From NCBI RefSeq assembly GCF_014843845.1, contig NZ_JHQS01000006.1:186001-250000 (forward strand): a stretch of DNA of 64,000 bases, read 5' to 3'. Positions 32,512 through 41,282 of this stretch are shown here, piece after piece (the stretch's first letter is position 1; each line of letters starts with the position of its first letter). This stretch comes from Mesorhizobium amorphae. Lineage in GTDB: Bacteria; Pseudomonadota; Alphaproteobacteria; Rhizobiales; Rhizobiaceae. The position numbers were made by a program, and so were the translations under genes. The notes beneath the pieces were generated by a model that was not told where the DNA came from, ran no database searches, and worked only from the letters and a program-made list of their open reading frames with translations.

Positions 32512-35091
32512 ATGATCAAGCCATTGTCCCTTCCCTGGCCGGCCGGGTCTACGGAATCTGCGGAGGCTGAACCGAGAAGCATTCTGGCTTGGTTCGCCAT
32601 AGCCGGCCAGCTGGCCCTCTTCATCGCGCTGGTCCATCTCCTCAGGCTCGAGACAAATGCGCTTGTCCGCGTCCTGATCGTTGCTCTCGCCGGCTGGTGC
32701 GTACACTACTTCCTGCCACTGCGTTACCGGCTGCCATTTTTCGCCCTGCTCTCCTTCGCGGCTATCGCCGCAGTGTTCGCGAACCTTGGTCCCAACTGGC
32801 ATTACTGGAGGTTTGAGGGCCTCATCGATGCCGCCTGGATCGTCGTCATTGGCCTCGTATTGATCGAAATTACGGGCCTGCCGATCGCTTTTGGATGGAG
32901 AGTGCTGGCACTGGTTGGCGCCGGCTGCGGGCTCGCCGCCGCACGAATGGACTGGATAGCAACCCCGTGGACGCGGGCCGTCTGGCCCGTGCTCGCTTCC
33001 ATGTTTATGTTCCGTCTGATCGTCTATACATACGAAATTCGGCGTGAACAGAAGAGGGCGACGCTGTCGGAACGGCTCGCCTATTTCTTTATGTTGCCGA
33101 ATGTCTGCTTCCCGCTCTTTCCAGTGGTAGATTTTAGAACTTTCCGTAGCAGCTACTACAATGCTGACCGACACTATATCTATCAAACAGGTATCCAATG
33201 GATGTTTCGGGGCGCTATCCATCTGATATTCTACCGCCTCGTATATCAGCGGTTTGTAATCGATGCTGCGGATGTAAGTAATCAGGTCGATCTTGTGCAG
33301 TTCTTGATCTGGCCGTTTTTGCTTTACCTGAAGGTTTCAGGGACTTTTCATATAATCACTGGGCTTTTGCGTTTATTCGGATTCAATCTTTCAGAAACCC
33401 ACAATCTTTACTTCCTTTCCTCAAGCTTTACGGATTTCTGGCGTAGAATAAATATCTACTGGAAGGATTTCATAATGAAGATTGTATATTATCCCTTTTA
33501 CTTTCGTTTTCGACGTTGGGGAGAGAATGTAGCGCTCGTCAGCGCGACCCTCCTGGCGTTCCTCGCGACATGGCTGCTGCACAACTATCAGTGGTTCTGG
33601 TTGCGCGGCACTTGGGTGTTCACCTGGAACGACTTCCTCTTCTGGATGATCCTGGCCGTGCTCGTGACGGTCAACGCCCTCCATGAAATGCGGCACGGCC
33701 GCACACGGCGCCTGCCCGGCGAGGCACTCAGCTGGAACGCTGCACTGCACACTGCGGGCCGGACCATCGGCGTGTTCGTCGTCATCTCGATGCTTTGGTC
33801 GTTTTGGAGCGCGAGCTCGGTCCCGCAATGGTTCTCGGTCTTCGATACCGTGGGCGTGGAGGGTCCCGGCAAAATGACGCCCGTCCTTGTGCTGCTCACT
33901 GTGGCAGCTGTGATTGGCATTCCTGCCCTTGTGCTCGCGCGCGGCGTTGCCGACCACCAGTACAGTTTCGGGCGGTCGGTTGCGTTAGTCAGTGTCTGCG
34001 GGTCGATCGCGGTTTGCATCTCGCTCCCCGGAGTTCGCGATCGCCTGGGCGAGACGGTCAGTACCGCAATGGCCGACATTAGAATGCCGAATCTCAATAC
34101 CCGCGATAAGGCGAACCTGGAGCGCGGCTACTACGAAAACCTCGTCAATGTCGGCGCATTCAACCCGGAACTGTGGATTGTCTATGGCCAACGACGAAGC
34201 GAGGAATGGAAAGACTTGGAGAAGACGCCGCTGAGTGAATACACGGGTGCGCTTCCCAGGACCTATCTGCGTCCACTCTCTCAAGCAGACTATAGGGGAA
34301 CGCTGGTCCACATCAACCGCTGGGGTATGCGAGACCAGGACTACGAAAAGCTTCCTTCTCCCGGCACCCTGCGAATTGCAGTCGTCGGCCCTTCGATCAT
34401 CTTCGGCGCGGGCGTCGCAGATGACGAGACCTTCGAAGGCTTGTTGGAGCAGCGGATGAATGAGCAGGCGGCCGACAGCGGGTATCGACACTACGACGTG
34501 CTGAACTTTGGCGTTGGGGCTTATACTGCTCTGGACATGCTAGCCATCATCGAGGACCGGGTGCTTGCATTCAAACCAAATTACATCTTTTACTTCGAGC
34601 ACGGCGCGCTTATTCCACGAATGCTAGACAACCTCATCATTGCAATGCAGAATGGCTCCGCATATCGCTACGACTTCGTGCGCGACATTGTACGCGAGAG
34701 CGGGATAGATGACAGGGCCGACCCCGAGGTGCTCAAAAGAAAGCTCACGCCCTACGGAGAGAGACTTCTGCGTGCGATCTATTCTCGAATCGTGGAAACT
34801 GCGAAGCGAGGAGGTGTCGGGGCCTTTTGGCTGTATCTGCCCAGGGTAGACGAGAGTAGCAGTCCCGAGGTGGAGAGGCGCCTCGCTGCCGAGGCTGGAT
34901 TCAACGTTCTCGATCTTTCCGATGTCTATGACGGGTACGACTGGCGGACCCTTGTTGTGGCACCTTGGGATGATCACCCAAACGCTGCCGGCCATCGGCT
35001 CATCGCCGACAGGCTTTACGAGGTGCTGCGACAACACCGGGATCTAATTCCCCTGAACCTTGCGGCTGCTCCACGAAAGGAGGGACAATGA
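32512..35091 (+). CDS. MBOAT acyltransferase fused to an SGNH-hydrolase domain
   Basis: An 859-aa protein. Residues 30-500 are a polytopic membrane domain of the MBOAT family (AlgI/DltB type): ERLAYFFMLPNVCFPLFPVVDFRTFR, FWRRINIYWKDFIMKIVYYPFYF and the catalytic His357 in WLLHNYQWFWLRG. Residues 560-850 form an SGNH domain: block I VVGPSIIFGAGV (Ser628, with Pro instead of the usual Asp of GDS), LNFGVGAYTALDML, and the Asp820-x-His822 motif WDDHPNAAGH near the end. MBOATs move acyl groups from a cytosolic carrier across the membrane; an SGNH partner passes them to the acceptor. In Dlt systems these are separate proteins (DltB, DltD). Part of the gene (33.0-33.5 kb) is AT-richer, as in transferred DNA. 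Confidence 0.88.
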   Translation: MIKPLSLPWPAGSTESAEAEPRSILAWFAIAGQLALFIALVHLLRLETNALVRVLIVALAGWCVHYFLPLRYRLPFFALLSFAAIAAVFANLGPNWHYWRFEGLIDAAWIVVIGLVLIEITGLPIAFGWRVLALVGAGCGLAAARMDWIATPWTRAVWPVLASMFMFRLIVYTYEIRREQKRATLSERLAYFFMLPNVCFPLFPVVDFRTFRSSYYNADRHYIYQTGIQWMFRGAIHLIFYRLVYQRFVIDAADVSNQVDLVQFLIWPFLLYLKVSGTFHIITGLLRLFGFNLSETHNLYFLSSSFTDFWRRINIYWKDFIMKIVYYPFYFRFRRWGENVALVSATLLAFLATWLLHNYQWFWLRGTWVFTWNDFLFWMILAVLVTVNALHEMRHGRTRRLPGEALSWNAALHTAGRTIGVFVVISMLWSFWSASSVPQWFSVFDTVGVEGPGKMTPVLVLLTVAAVIGIPALVLARGVADHQYSFGRSVALVSVCGSIAVCISLPGVRDRLGETVSTAMADIRMPNLNTRDKANLERGYYENLVNVGAFNPELWIVYGQRRSEEWKDLEKTPLSEYTGALPRTYLRPLSQADYRGTLVHINRWGMRDQDYEKLPSPGTLRIAVVGPSIIFGAGVADDETFEGLLEQRMNEQAADSGYRHYDVLNFGVGAYTALDMLAIIEDRVLAFKPNYIFYFEHGALIPRMLDNLIIAMQNGSAYRYDFVRDIVRESGIDDRADPEVLKRKLTPYGERLLRAIYSRIVETAKRGGVGAFWLYLPRVDESSSPEVERRLAAEAGFNVLDLSDVYDGYDWRTLVVAPWDDHPNAAGHRLIADRLYEVLRQHRDLIPLNLAAAPRKEGQ

Positions 35092-35348
35092 ACGCGATCC
35101 AGATCAGGACGATGACCAGGGATTTCATATTGAAGGAGTTCCTGCCCGGTGAAAGGCCGGAGAATCTGACGGATTCAACGGAGCTTATAACTGGCGGCAT
35201 TCTCGACTCGCTGGCGACGCTTAAGCTCGTTGCCTACCTGGAAAAGTCCTGCGGCATCGAAATCGCCCCTTACGAACTCGTGCAGGAGAACCTGAACTCC
35301 GTCGCCCTTATTGCCGATTTCGTCCAATCGAAGCAGGCGTCCACATAG
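35088..35348 (+). CDS. Acyl/peptidyl carrier protein
   Basis: An 86-aa single carrier domain. Phosphopantetheine attachment site GGILDSLATLKLVAYLE with Ser41. It overlaps the MBOAT gene's stop (ATGA at 35088-35091) and is followed 8 bp later by the ligase, so the three are coupled. Its size and stand-alone form match DltC and PltL-type carriers. It should be loaded by the ligase next door. Confidence 0.92.
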   Translation: MNAIQIRTMTRDFILKEFLPGERPENLTDSTELITGGILDSLATLKLVAYLEKSCGIEIAPYELVQENLNSVALIADFVQSKQAST

Positions 35349-35356
35349 GGCCCGCC

Positions 35357-36913
35357 ATGACCTTGCACGGGTACCTGGAACAGAGCGCGAGGCGGTATCG
35401 CGAGAAGTGCGCCGCAGTCGAGGCGAGCTCCGGACGACAGATTACTTACGGCGAGCTCGACAGGCTGTCGAGCCGAGTCCGCGACCATTTGCGTCGGATT
35501 GGCGTCCGGCCGGGGGACCACATCGGCATTTGCCTTCCAAAATCGATCGTTTCGCTCGCTACTCTGTTCGGCATTTTGAAAGTAGGCGCGGCCTATGTGC
35601 CCGTCGATTCTCTGGCACCACCTGCGCGTAACGCGTTCATATTCACCGACTGCGGCGTGCGCGCGATTTTCGTGGAGGCGTCCCGAGCCGACGCTTTGCG
35701 CTGTGAGTTGGCGCGCTTGGCTGCGGAACCCCGGCTCTTACCGCTCGACTGGTCCGACGGTTCCTCACCGCTCGCGACGTACCTGGCACGCGAGGAAGCC
35801 GAGGGCGGCTTGGCGGTGGAGGGTGAATCGGCGCGGTCGGAGCCGAACGACCTCGCTTACGTCCTTTACACTTCAGGCTCCACCGGCCAGCCGAAGGGTG
35901 TGATGCTGACCCATCATAATGGCACGAGCTACGTGGACTGGTGCTCCGAGACCCTCGCCCCTGACGAGAACGACCGCTTCTCCTCCCATGCGCCCTTCCA
36001 CTTCGACCTCTCCATCCTCGACATCTTCGTACCGCTGAAGCACGGTGCGACCGTACTCCTGATCGGTGAGGAGCTCGGCAAGCATCCGGCCGGGATGGCT
36101 TCTGTTATCGCCGAGCGGCGGTTGACCGTCTGGTATTCCACGCCCTCCGTACTCACGCTTCTGGTCGAGCACGGCGGGCTTGATGCTCGCGACGATCACG
36201 CTCTTCGGTTCATTCTATTTGCCGGCGAGGTCTTTCCGGTCAAGCATCTGCGCAGGCTGAAGACTCTGGTCCCACACGCGCGCTACCTGAATCTTTATGG
36301 TCCAACCGAAACCAACGTCTGTACGTATTACGAGATCCCGCAGACGATCGCCGAAGACCGCACCGCACCATTTCCGATCGGGCGTGCCTGCTCGCATGTT
36401 AAGGCGCGCGTGATCGATAGGAATGGCCGCGATGTGCCGCGCGGCCACGAAGGCGAACTCGCAATCAGCGGTGCGCCTGTGATGCAGGGCTATTGGAACC
36501 TGCCTGAGCGAACAAGCGCCGCTTTTCACGTCGATTCAACCGGCCGCTGGTATCGTACGGGCGATATCGTGGTCGAAGGCGATAACGGCGTCTACACCTT
36601 CCGCGGTCGACGCGACCGGATGGTGAAGAGGCGGGGATACCGGATCGAACTCGGCGAGATCGAGACGGCACTCTATCGCCATCCAGCGATTTCCGAGGTC
36701 GCGGCGATAGCTCGCTCGGAGGAGTCGGGCGTCTCCATTAAGGTGTTCTATGCCTCGCGCGACGGCCATGCGCTGTCGCTCATCGAGCTGAAGCGGTTCT
36801 GCGCTCACAACTTGCCGGCCTTCATGGCCCCGGACTGGTTCTCGCATCAGCCGTTACTTCCGAAGACATCGACAGATAAAATTGACTACCAACATCTGAT
36901 AAGGATGGAGTAG
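35357..36913 (+). CDS. Amino-acid adenylating ligase (DltA/PltF-like)
   Basis: A 518-aa stand-alone adenylation domain. P-loop YTSGSTGQPKG at 171-181, then HFDLSILD at 215-222 whose Asp217 corresponds to the A-domain Asp that holds the substrate alpha-amino group (hence an amino or imino acid rather than a fatty acid). LYGPTETNV, YRTGD, RRDRMVKRRGYRIELGEIE and Lys in STDKIDY near the end complete the set. It should form an aminoacyl-AMP and load the carrier. Family resemblance is to DltA (D-Ala) and PltF/RedM (L-Pro); the specificity pocket was not resolved. Confidence 0.88.
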   Translation: MTLHGYLEQSARRYREKCAAVEASSGRQITYGELDRLSSRVRDHLRRIGVRPGDHIGICLPKSIVSLATLFGILKVGAAYVPVDSLAPPARNAFIFTDCGVRAIFVEASRADALRCELARLAAEPRLLPLDWSDGSSPLATYLAREEAEGGLAVEGESARSEPNDLAYVLYTSGSTGQPKGVMLTHHNGTSYVDWCSETLAPDENDRFSSHAPFHFDLSILDIFVPLKHGATVLLIGEELGKHPAGMASVIAERRLTVWYSTPSVLTLLVEHGGLDARDDHALRFILFAGEVFPVKHLRRLKTLVPHARYLNLYGPTETNVCTYYEIPQTIAEDRTAPFPIGRACSHVKARVIDRNGRDVPRGHEGELAISGAPVMQGYWNLPERTSAAFHVDSTGRWYRTGDIVVEGDNGVYTFRGRRDRMVKRRGYRIELGEIETALYRHPAISEVAAIARSEESGVSIKVFYASRDGHALSLIELKRFCAHNLPAFMAPDWFSHQPLLPKTSTDKIDYQHLIRME

Positions 36914-38061
36914 TGGATTTCGCGCTGAACGAGGAGCAGCGTATCCTGCGCAATGAGATCCATCGCTTCGCGCAAGATAAGCTCAATAAAGATGTCAGGC
37001 AGCGCGACCGGGACCAAGTATTCCAGCACGAGTTGTGGCAGGCCTGCGCGCAGATGGGCCTGACCGGCCTGCCAGTCCCCGAGGCCTACGGGGGATCCGG
37101 TCTCGATTCCCTGTCGACGGCCATTGCAATCGACGCGCTCGGCTACGGCTGCGAGGATTCCGGCTTGGTCTTCTCTATCTGCGCCCACCTTCTGGCCTGC
37201 GTGGTGCCGATTTGGAAGTTCGGCACTGAAGAGCAGAAGGATCGATATCTTCCGGGGCTCTGTGATGGCACCTTGATCGCGGCCAATGCGATGAGCGAAC
37301 CGGAGTCGGGCTCGGATGCATTTGCGATGCAAACCAGGGCGGAGCCCCGTGGCGACGGCTTTCTAATCAACGGCACGAAGACCTTCGTGAGCAACGGGCC
37401 GGTGGCGGATGTTGCCGTCGTCTTTGCTGTCACTGACCGCGCCAAGGGTTATTTCGGCGGCATCACGAGCTTCCTCGTGGACTGTACGCTGCCCGGCTAT
37501 CGGGTCGCGCAAAAGTTCGAAAAAATGGGACTGCGGACGTCTCCGATCGGGGAGCTTGTCTTCGAGGACGTGTTCGTTTCGAAGGACGCCGTTCTCGGTG
37601 GAGTGGGCGGCGGCTCCAGGCTGTTCGTCCATAGCATGGACTGGGAGCGGGCGTGCCTGTTCGCCAGCCATGTTGGCACGATGGAGCGACTTCTGGAAAA
37701 GGCAGTGGCCTATACGCGCACCAGACGTCAGTCCGGCCAAGCCATCTCCAAGCACCAGGCGGTCGCCCATAAGATTGCCGATATGAAGATGCAGGTGGAG
37801 GCCGCCCGGCTCCTCGTCTACAAGGCGGCGTGGGGCCTTGAGCGCCCCGAATCCGTATCCCTCGACGCCGCCGTTTCGAAGCTCTTTGTGAGCGAATCGC
37901 TAGTCCGGACTGCGCTCGATGTCGTCCAGGTCTTCGGCGGCTATGGCTTCTTGAGCGAATTCGATGTCGAACGCGCCGTACGTGATGCCATCGGCAGCAA
38001 GCTCTATTCCGGGACTTCGGAGATACAGCGCAATATTATTGCAGGCTGGCTGGGGCTTTGA
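36913..38061 (+). CDS. Acyl-CoA dehydrogenase family, prolyl-carrier dehydrogenase-like
   Basis: A 382-aa FAD enzyme, GTG start sharing a base with the ligase stop. It has the acyl-CoA dehydrogenase fold: NAMSEPESGSDAF (substrate and FAD loop), FVSNGPVADV, TRRQSGQAISKHQAVAHKIADMKMQ and YSGTSEIQRNIIA. The catalytic Glu245 in SMDWERACLF lies at the position used by isovaleryl-CoA dehydrogenase and by PltE/RedW-type enzymes. From memory, GYGCEDSGLVFSICAHLLACVVPIW closely resembles PltE. Next to a carrier and an amino-acid ligase it probably oxidises a carrier-bound amino acid, for example prolyl to pyrrolyl-2-carboxyl. Confidence 0.85.
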   Translation: MDFALNEEQRILRNEIHRFAQDKLNKDVRQRDRDQVFQHELWQACAQMGLTGLPVPEAYGGSGLDSLSTAIAIDALGYGCEDSGLVFSICAHLLACVVPIWKFGTEEQKDRYLPGLCDGTLIAANAMSEPESGSDAFAMQTRAEPRGDGFLINGTKTFVSNGPVADVAVVFAVTDRAKGYFGGITSFLVDCTLPGYRVAQKFEKMGLRTSPIGELVFEDVFVSKDAVLGGVGGGSRLFVHSMDWERACLFASHVGTMERLLEKAVAYTRTRRQSGQAISKHQAVAHKIADMKMQVEAARLLVYKAAWGLERPESVSLDAAVSKLFVSESLVRTALDVVQVFGGYGFLSEFDVERAVRDAIGSKLYSGTSEIQRNIIAGWLGL

Positions 38062-38138
38062 TGACAGCTGTGCTCAGAGAACCTGTCCGGTGAAGGGCGG
38101 CGTGAGCTGTCGCCGGGCCCTGCCGTTAGCTCACGAAA

Positions 38139-38459
38139 GTGTTCGTCTATGTGACCGAATGGATGCTGGCCAAGCACGCAGCCGGGGCCGACAAGGCTGC
38201 GTTGCTCGCGACCTGGCATGACGCGCTCGACTACGCCATGCTGCAAAAGGTTCTTCCGAAGATTCACGGAAACAGGAGGGCGCTCGGCGATCCGCCTTTT
38301 ACGCCGGTAACGATTCAAGCTCCACGCCAAGCGCCGGCTACACGTTGGGCCTCGGTACGAAGGTTGAAATATCGGCAGCGCGCAAGCTGACGCTGGCCGG
38401 AGCGACCGCGCAACTTTCGCAGTCCCGGCAGAAGCTCGACACCATGCACCGTGCGACAT
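38139..38459 (+). pseudogene. McrB-like restriction ATPase C-terminal remnant
   Basis: Two pieces in different frames. 38139-38290 encodes FVYVTEWMLAKHAAG... WHDALDYAMLQKVLPKIHGNRRALGDP, which resembles the lid region of McrB-type AAA+ proteins (ALD..MQKVLPK.HG.R). 38300-38459 encodes a segment ending LSQSRQKLDTMHRAT, like the end of the same family (S..KL.RMHR). No start, P-loop or intact frame is present. Assignment is from memory. Confidence 0.5.
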
Positions 38460-38486
38460 GAACAGGCCCGGAAGCCGAAGCCGCCG

Positions 38487-38753
38487 TCAATAGCCAGTTG
38501 GGATCCACGGACTGGTGTCATACCCTAAGCGCGGATAATGATCCAGGAAGTTTGCGGCCCTATTTGACGGTCGCGCAACAACGGTGCCTGTCGATTTGCA
38601 ATCCAGTTTCGGGGTCCGCTTGCTGCCAGCCTTCATATGAGCTGCAGAACACGAGGTTGCAGCCTGAGCGGTGGCCACCTTTTTCTTCTCTTTCGCAACA
38701 GCCGCTCCGGTGGCGGCCAATACCATTGCTACGCCAAAGACAACGAGTTTCAT
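38487..38753 (-). CDS. Small secreted protein, 88 aa
   Basis: It starts MKLVVFGVAMVLAATGAAVAKEKKK: a signal peptide of ~20 residues with cleavage after AVA. The mature part has two Cys (TSCSAAH, LDCKST) and ends NFLDHYPRLGYDTSPWIPTGY. GTGAGGG lies upstream of ATG 38753. Periplasmic; function unknown. Confidence 0.65.
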   Translation of the reverse strand: MKLVVFGVAMVLAATGAAVAKEKKKVATAQAATSCSAAHMKAGSKRTPKLDCKSTGTVVARPSNRAANFLDHYPRLGYDTSPWIPTGY

Positions 38754-38855
38754 TGAAACGCCCTCACCCTGCACAATCCGAAATGATTGCGCCTAGTTAA
38801 CGTTACGTCAACCACATTTTGTCCGCAACGACGGCGAATAGTGCCAGTAAAGAAA

Positions 38856-38879
38856 GCCCGCCACCGTGAGGCAGCGGGC
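38856..38879. terminator. GCCCGC-type hairpin
   Basis: GCCCGC (38856-38861) pairs with GCGGGC (38874-38879) around CACCGTGAGGCA. Same family as the hairpins inside the tRNA-Glu element. Apart from this hairpin the 520-bp stretch 38754-39275 shows no supported gene. Confidence 0.45.
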
Positions 38880-39275
38880 CGCGCTTGTCATAGCTTCACG
38901 CTGCGCGCTGCTTTTGGACCTTATACCCGACCGTCACCGCCTGCTCACGAAGGCGTCAGCGTTAAAGGCAGGCCCATTTGGAAACGCTATATCGCGGAAC
39001 GGATTCATGGGAGATCCGTCCGATGACGCCCAAAGAGGAAGCCGAGGCTTTCTGGTGGTGTAATCCACCGTATTGAGCCCACGCATGGAGCCTCGCCAGC
39101 GCGCGTTTCTGTTGGCCGCCGCCTTTTCACCATCGAAGCGCCTCGCGCCTCCTGGCGGCGCTTGTGCCGGCGCTGGGATGGTGATTTGGTGCGAGGCGCT
39201 AGGGAGGGGCCGCTCGCATGGACACGGAGCAAAGCACCACGCACAAAGACGGCATTACCTACGTCAATTGGGACC

Positions 39276-39818
39276 GTGCGAAAGCATCGCTTCTCGACCG
39301 ACTCTGTGCCGCCTCGTCCCTCTGATTGGCTGGAAAACATCAGACCTATCAGTATCGAAGGCCTGACGCTTTTCGGGATCGACGAGAGGACGAACGAACT
39401 GCTCTGGGACGGCAAGCGGCTAATCACCGAGAAGCGGTTCACTGATTTTGAGCGTCGCCTGGCAATTGTCGGTCTTTTTATTGCTAGCATCGGCGTCGCG
39501 GCAACTGTGGTTGGGCCGCCGTCGCTTCTTTGCCCTAGTCCGAAGGGCGAGAATGGGCCTGGTAAACTTCGTCGGCGTCTACATCACCGCTCTAATGTTC
39601 GTCGGCGCCGTCTGGCTACAAGCAGCGCGGCATGGTCGACTTCCGCGATCACGCCATACGTCCTGGCGGCCCATGTGCTAGCTTGCCCAGGCGGCGGACT
39701 TGATTGCCCGCCTGGCCGGCGCCTTTTACCCCAAAGCCCCCCGCCCAACGGGCGCCGGCCATCTTCCATGAGCGATCCGCGTCGGTTTCGGCTAGCTGCG
39801 GCTCTTTCGGATAGATGA
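39276..39818 (+). CDS. Hypothetical membrane protein, possibly frameshifted near its end
   Basis: From GTG 39276 the frame reads as a plausible protein for ~80 residues: WLENIRPISIEGLTLFGIDERTNELLWDGKRLITEKRF..., then one transmembrane helix (AIVGLFIASIGVAATVVG). After that the composition becomes Arg/Pro-rich and unlike protein, while another frame (39448-39681) offers a second hydrophobic segment. So the 3' part may be damaged. The start is uncertain. Confidence 0.4.
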   Translation: MRKHRFSTDSVPPRPSDWLENIRPISIEGLTLFGIDERTNELLWDGKRLITEKRFTDFERRLAIVGLFIASIGVAATVVGPPSLLCPSPKGENGPGKLRRRLHHRSNVRRRRLATSSAAWSTSAITPYVLAAHVLACPGGGLDCPPGRRLLPQSPPPNGRRPSSMSDPRRFRLAAALSDR

Positions 39819-40025
39819 AATGAGATTGTCGACACGGTCTGCCGGATCGGCTGGGGGCTTTCCCTTCCTGCCCTGCGATCGAGCCTCCAGCCTTTTGTCG
39901 TAGATGCGCCTCAGTCGGTCGCAGGCCGCCTTGGCGCGCTGCCAGGTCCTACCGATAGGGAGGTGCTCCCTCCAAGTACCTGACGGTTCGGGGCGATAGC
40001 AGAATCTCGCTTTGTGATCTTCCAT
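39792..40025 (-). CDS. 77-aa hypothetical ORF
   Basis: From ATG 40025: MEDHKARFCYRPEPSGTWREHLPIGRTWQRAKAACDRLRRIYDKRLEARSQ..., a basic helical protein. It overlaps the end of the opposite ORF. No RBS of note. Confidence 0.35.
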   Translation of the reverse strand: MEDHKARFCYRPEPSGTWREHLPIGRTWQRAKAACDRLRRIYDKRLEARSQGRKGKPPADPADRVDNLISSIRKSRS

Positions 40026-40228
40026 GGTGCGCAACGGCAACGACACACCATGGGTTCGCCCCAACATGGCAACGTGGTTAACACTGCAGTGGGTGTCGGG
40101 CCTTTCGCCGACGATACCAGTACCCGCCCCGCCATCGCGATCATGGCGCCACCGGCGAGACATGGCTCGTCTCCTACATGAAACCTTTCTAATGCTGGCC
40201 GGTTAACCCGGAGCTGGAGAGAGTGTTC

Positions 40229-40426
40229 ATGCCAAGACGAGATCCCACGGTTCGGCCGCCCAGGAAGCCACGCACGCGCCCGCTAAAAGGCGAGGAGGCG
40301 GAAGTGAGCCACATTGTCGAAACGCATGACGTCTCGCCGAACCAGGCAAGAGAGCTTGTGCGTCGACACGGCAACGATTGGCGAAAGATCGATGAGGCCG
40401 CCAAATCCTATAAAGACGAAAAGTGA
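40229..40426 (+). CDS. Small DUF3606-like protein, 65 aa
   Basis: It starts at ATG 40229 behind GGAGAGAG. The C-terminal half DVSPNQARELVRRHGNDWRKIDEAAKSY resembles the short DUF3606/UBA-like motif (QARELV...GND..KI..AA) frequent in Rhizobiales. Function unknown. Confidence 0.6.
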   Translation: MPRRDPTVRPPRKPRTRPLKGEEAEVSHIVETHDVSPNQARELVRRHGNDWRKIDEAAKSYKDEK

Positions 40427-40459
40427 GTTGGCCCTGCCGCGAAGCACCACGAGGCCTGG

Positions 40460-40591
40460 TCAAGCCGCCGAGCCGCCATCACGACGGTCGATCGCCGAGA
40501 AGATGGTCACCCCCGAAACGACGATTTGCGCGGTCATCTCGGTGAGCTTCTCGCGCTTGACGAACGTGGGCTTTTGGTAGGCCTTTTTCAT
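40460..40591 (-). CDS. Orphan RiPP (lasso-like) precursor candidate, 43 aa
   Basis: ATG 40589-40591 to TGA 40460-40462 encodes a 43-aa peptide beginning MKKAYQKPTFVKREKLTEMT and ending AIDRRDGGSAA. The leader pattern YxKPxxVKREKLxxxT matches the lasso-peptide leader logic (YxxPxL...G.L...T) seen in peptides annotated putative RiPP precursor in rhizobia. No cyclase, protease or transporter gene lies nearby, so it is an orphan. GGAA sits 9 nt upstream. Confidence 0.5.
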   Translation of the reverse strand: MKKAYQKPTFVKREKLTEMTAQIVVSGVTIFSAIDRRDGGSAA

Positions 40592-40772
40592 TTGCTGGTT
40601 CCGAAATCCGCTAGCCGACGTGCCGGGCCGCGACACTGAACGCTGCAGCTTCAGTCGTGTTCCCTTGCAGAGCGGCTTCGTCTCACTCTTCCCGAAATTC
40701 CTGCAAGGAGTGGGGCAAGGCCGGCGCCTTGGCTGACTTCCAGTCCCGGAGGCAACTACACAACGCTACCGC

Positions 40773-40961
40773 TTAGCGGGAAGTCTTCTCTTCAAGGATG
40801 GCTGAGCAATCGATCTCATCGTGAAACGGTGCATGAGGATCGAGCACCAGCCATGACGCATGAGACCGGAGTTCCCTAAGGCGGGCGTTCTTTTCGAGAC
40901 GAGCGTGGCGTTCCGCCTCGGTATGGAACACTAGAGTAGGCTTTTCACGAAGAGAGCTCAT
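40773..40961 (-). CDS. 62-aa hypothetical protein
   Basis: It starts MSSLREKPTLVFHTEAERHARLEKNARLRELRSHASWLVLDPHAP at 40961, with GGAG seven bases upstream. A small charged protein; no family recognised. Confidence 0.5.
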   Translation of the reverse strand: MSSLREKPTLVFHTEAERHARLEKNARLRELRSHASWLVLDPHAPFHDEIDCSAILEEKTSR

Positions 40962-41054
40962 ATGCAGCTCCACTTAACGTCATCGCCTATGAACGCTAAC
41001 GCTCTGAGTTGCGTTCCCTTTTTATATCGTAGGATGTCGCAGGGATGCAGGACA

Positions 41055-41282
41055 ATGCGAAACGCAGTCACCGGGCTGGGCTTAGTGATAGTTCTGCTTG
41101 CGGGGGCAATTGGCGCGATGCTCGCCATCCCGACGGCGTCTTTGTCACGAAGAGAAGGGCCTTACGGGGACGTTCACGACACCTATGCGGTGAGCGGCTG
41201 TCCGCGCTTATCGGCGTACCGCAATAGAGCAGAAAACCTCGCCGCTCCATTTGCGAAGCGACGAGGCCCCCATCGCCCCTAG
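41055..41282 (+). CDS. Small exported or membrane-anchored protein, 75 aa
   Basis: ATG 41055 after AGGGATGCAGGA. An N-terminal hydrophobic helix (VTGLGLVIVLLAGAIGAMLAI) is followed by a short basic tail. It may be a signal-anchored peptide. No family. Confidence 0.4.
   Translation: MRNAVTGLGLVIVLLAGAIGAMLAIPTASLSRREGPYGDVHDTYAVSGCPRLSAYRNRAENLAAPFAKRRGPHRP

Noticed and set aside
36913..38061. Ordinary fatty acid beta-oxidation dehydrogenase
   Set aside because: No CoA ligase of fatty acyl type or hydratase nearby; it is coupled to an amino-acid ligase and carrier, and its sequence resembles prolyl-carrier dehydrogenases.
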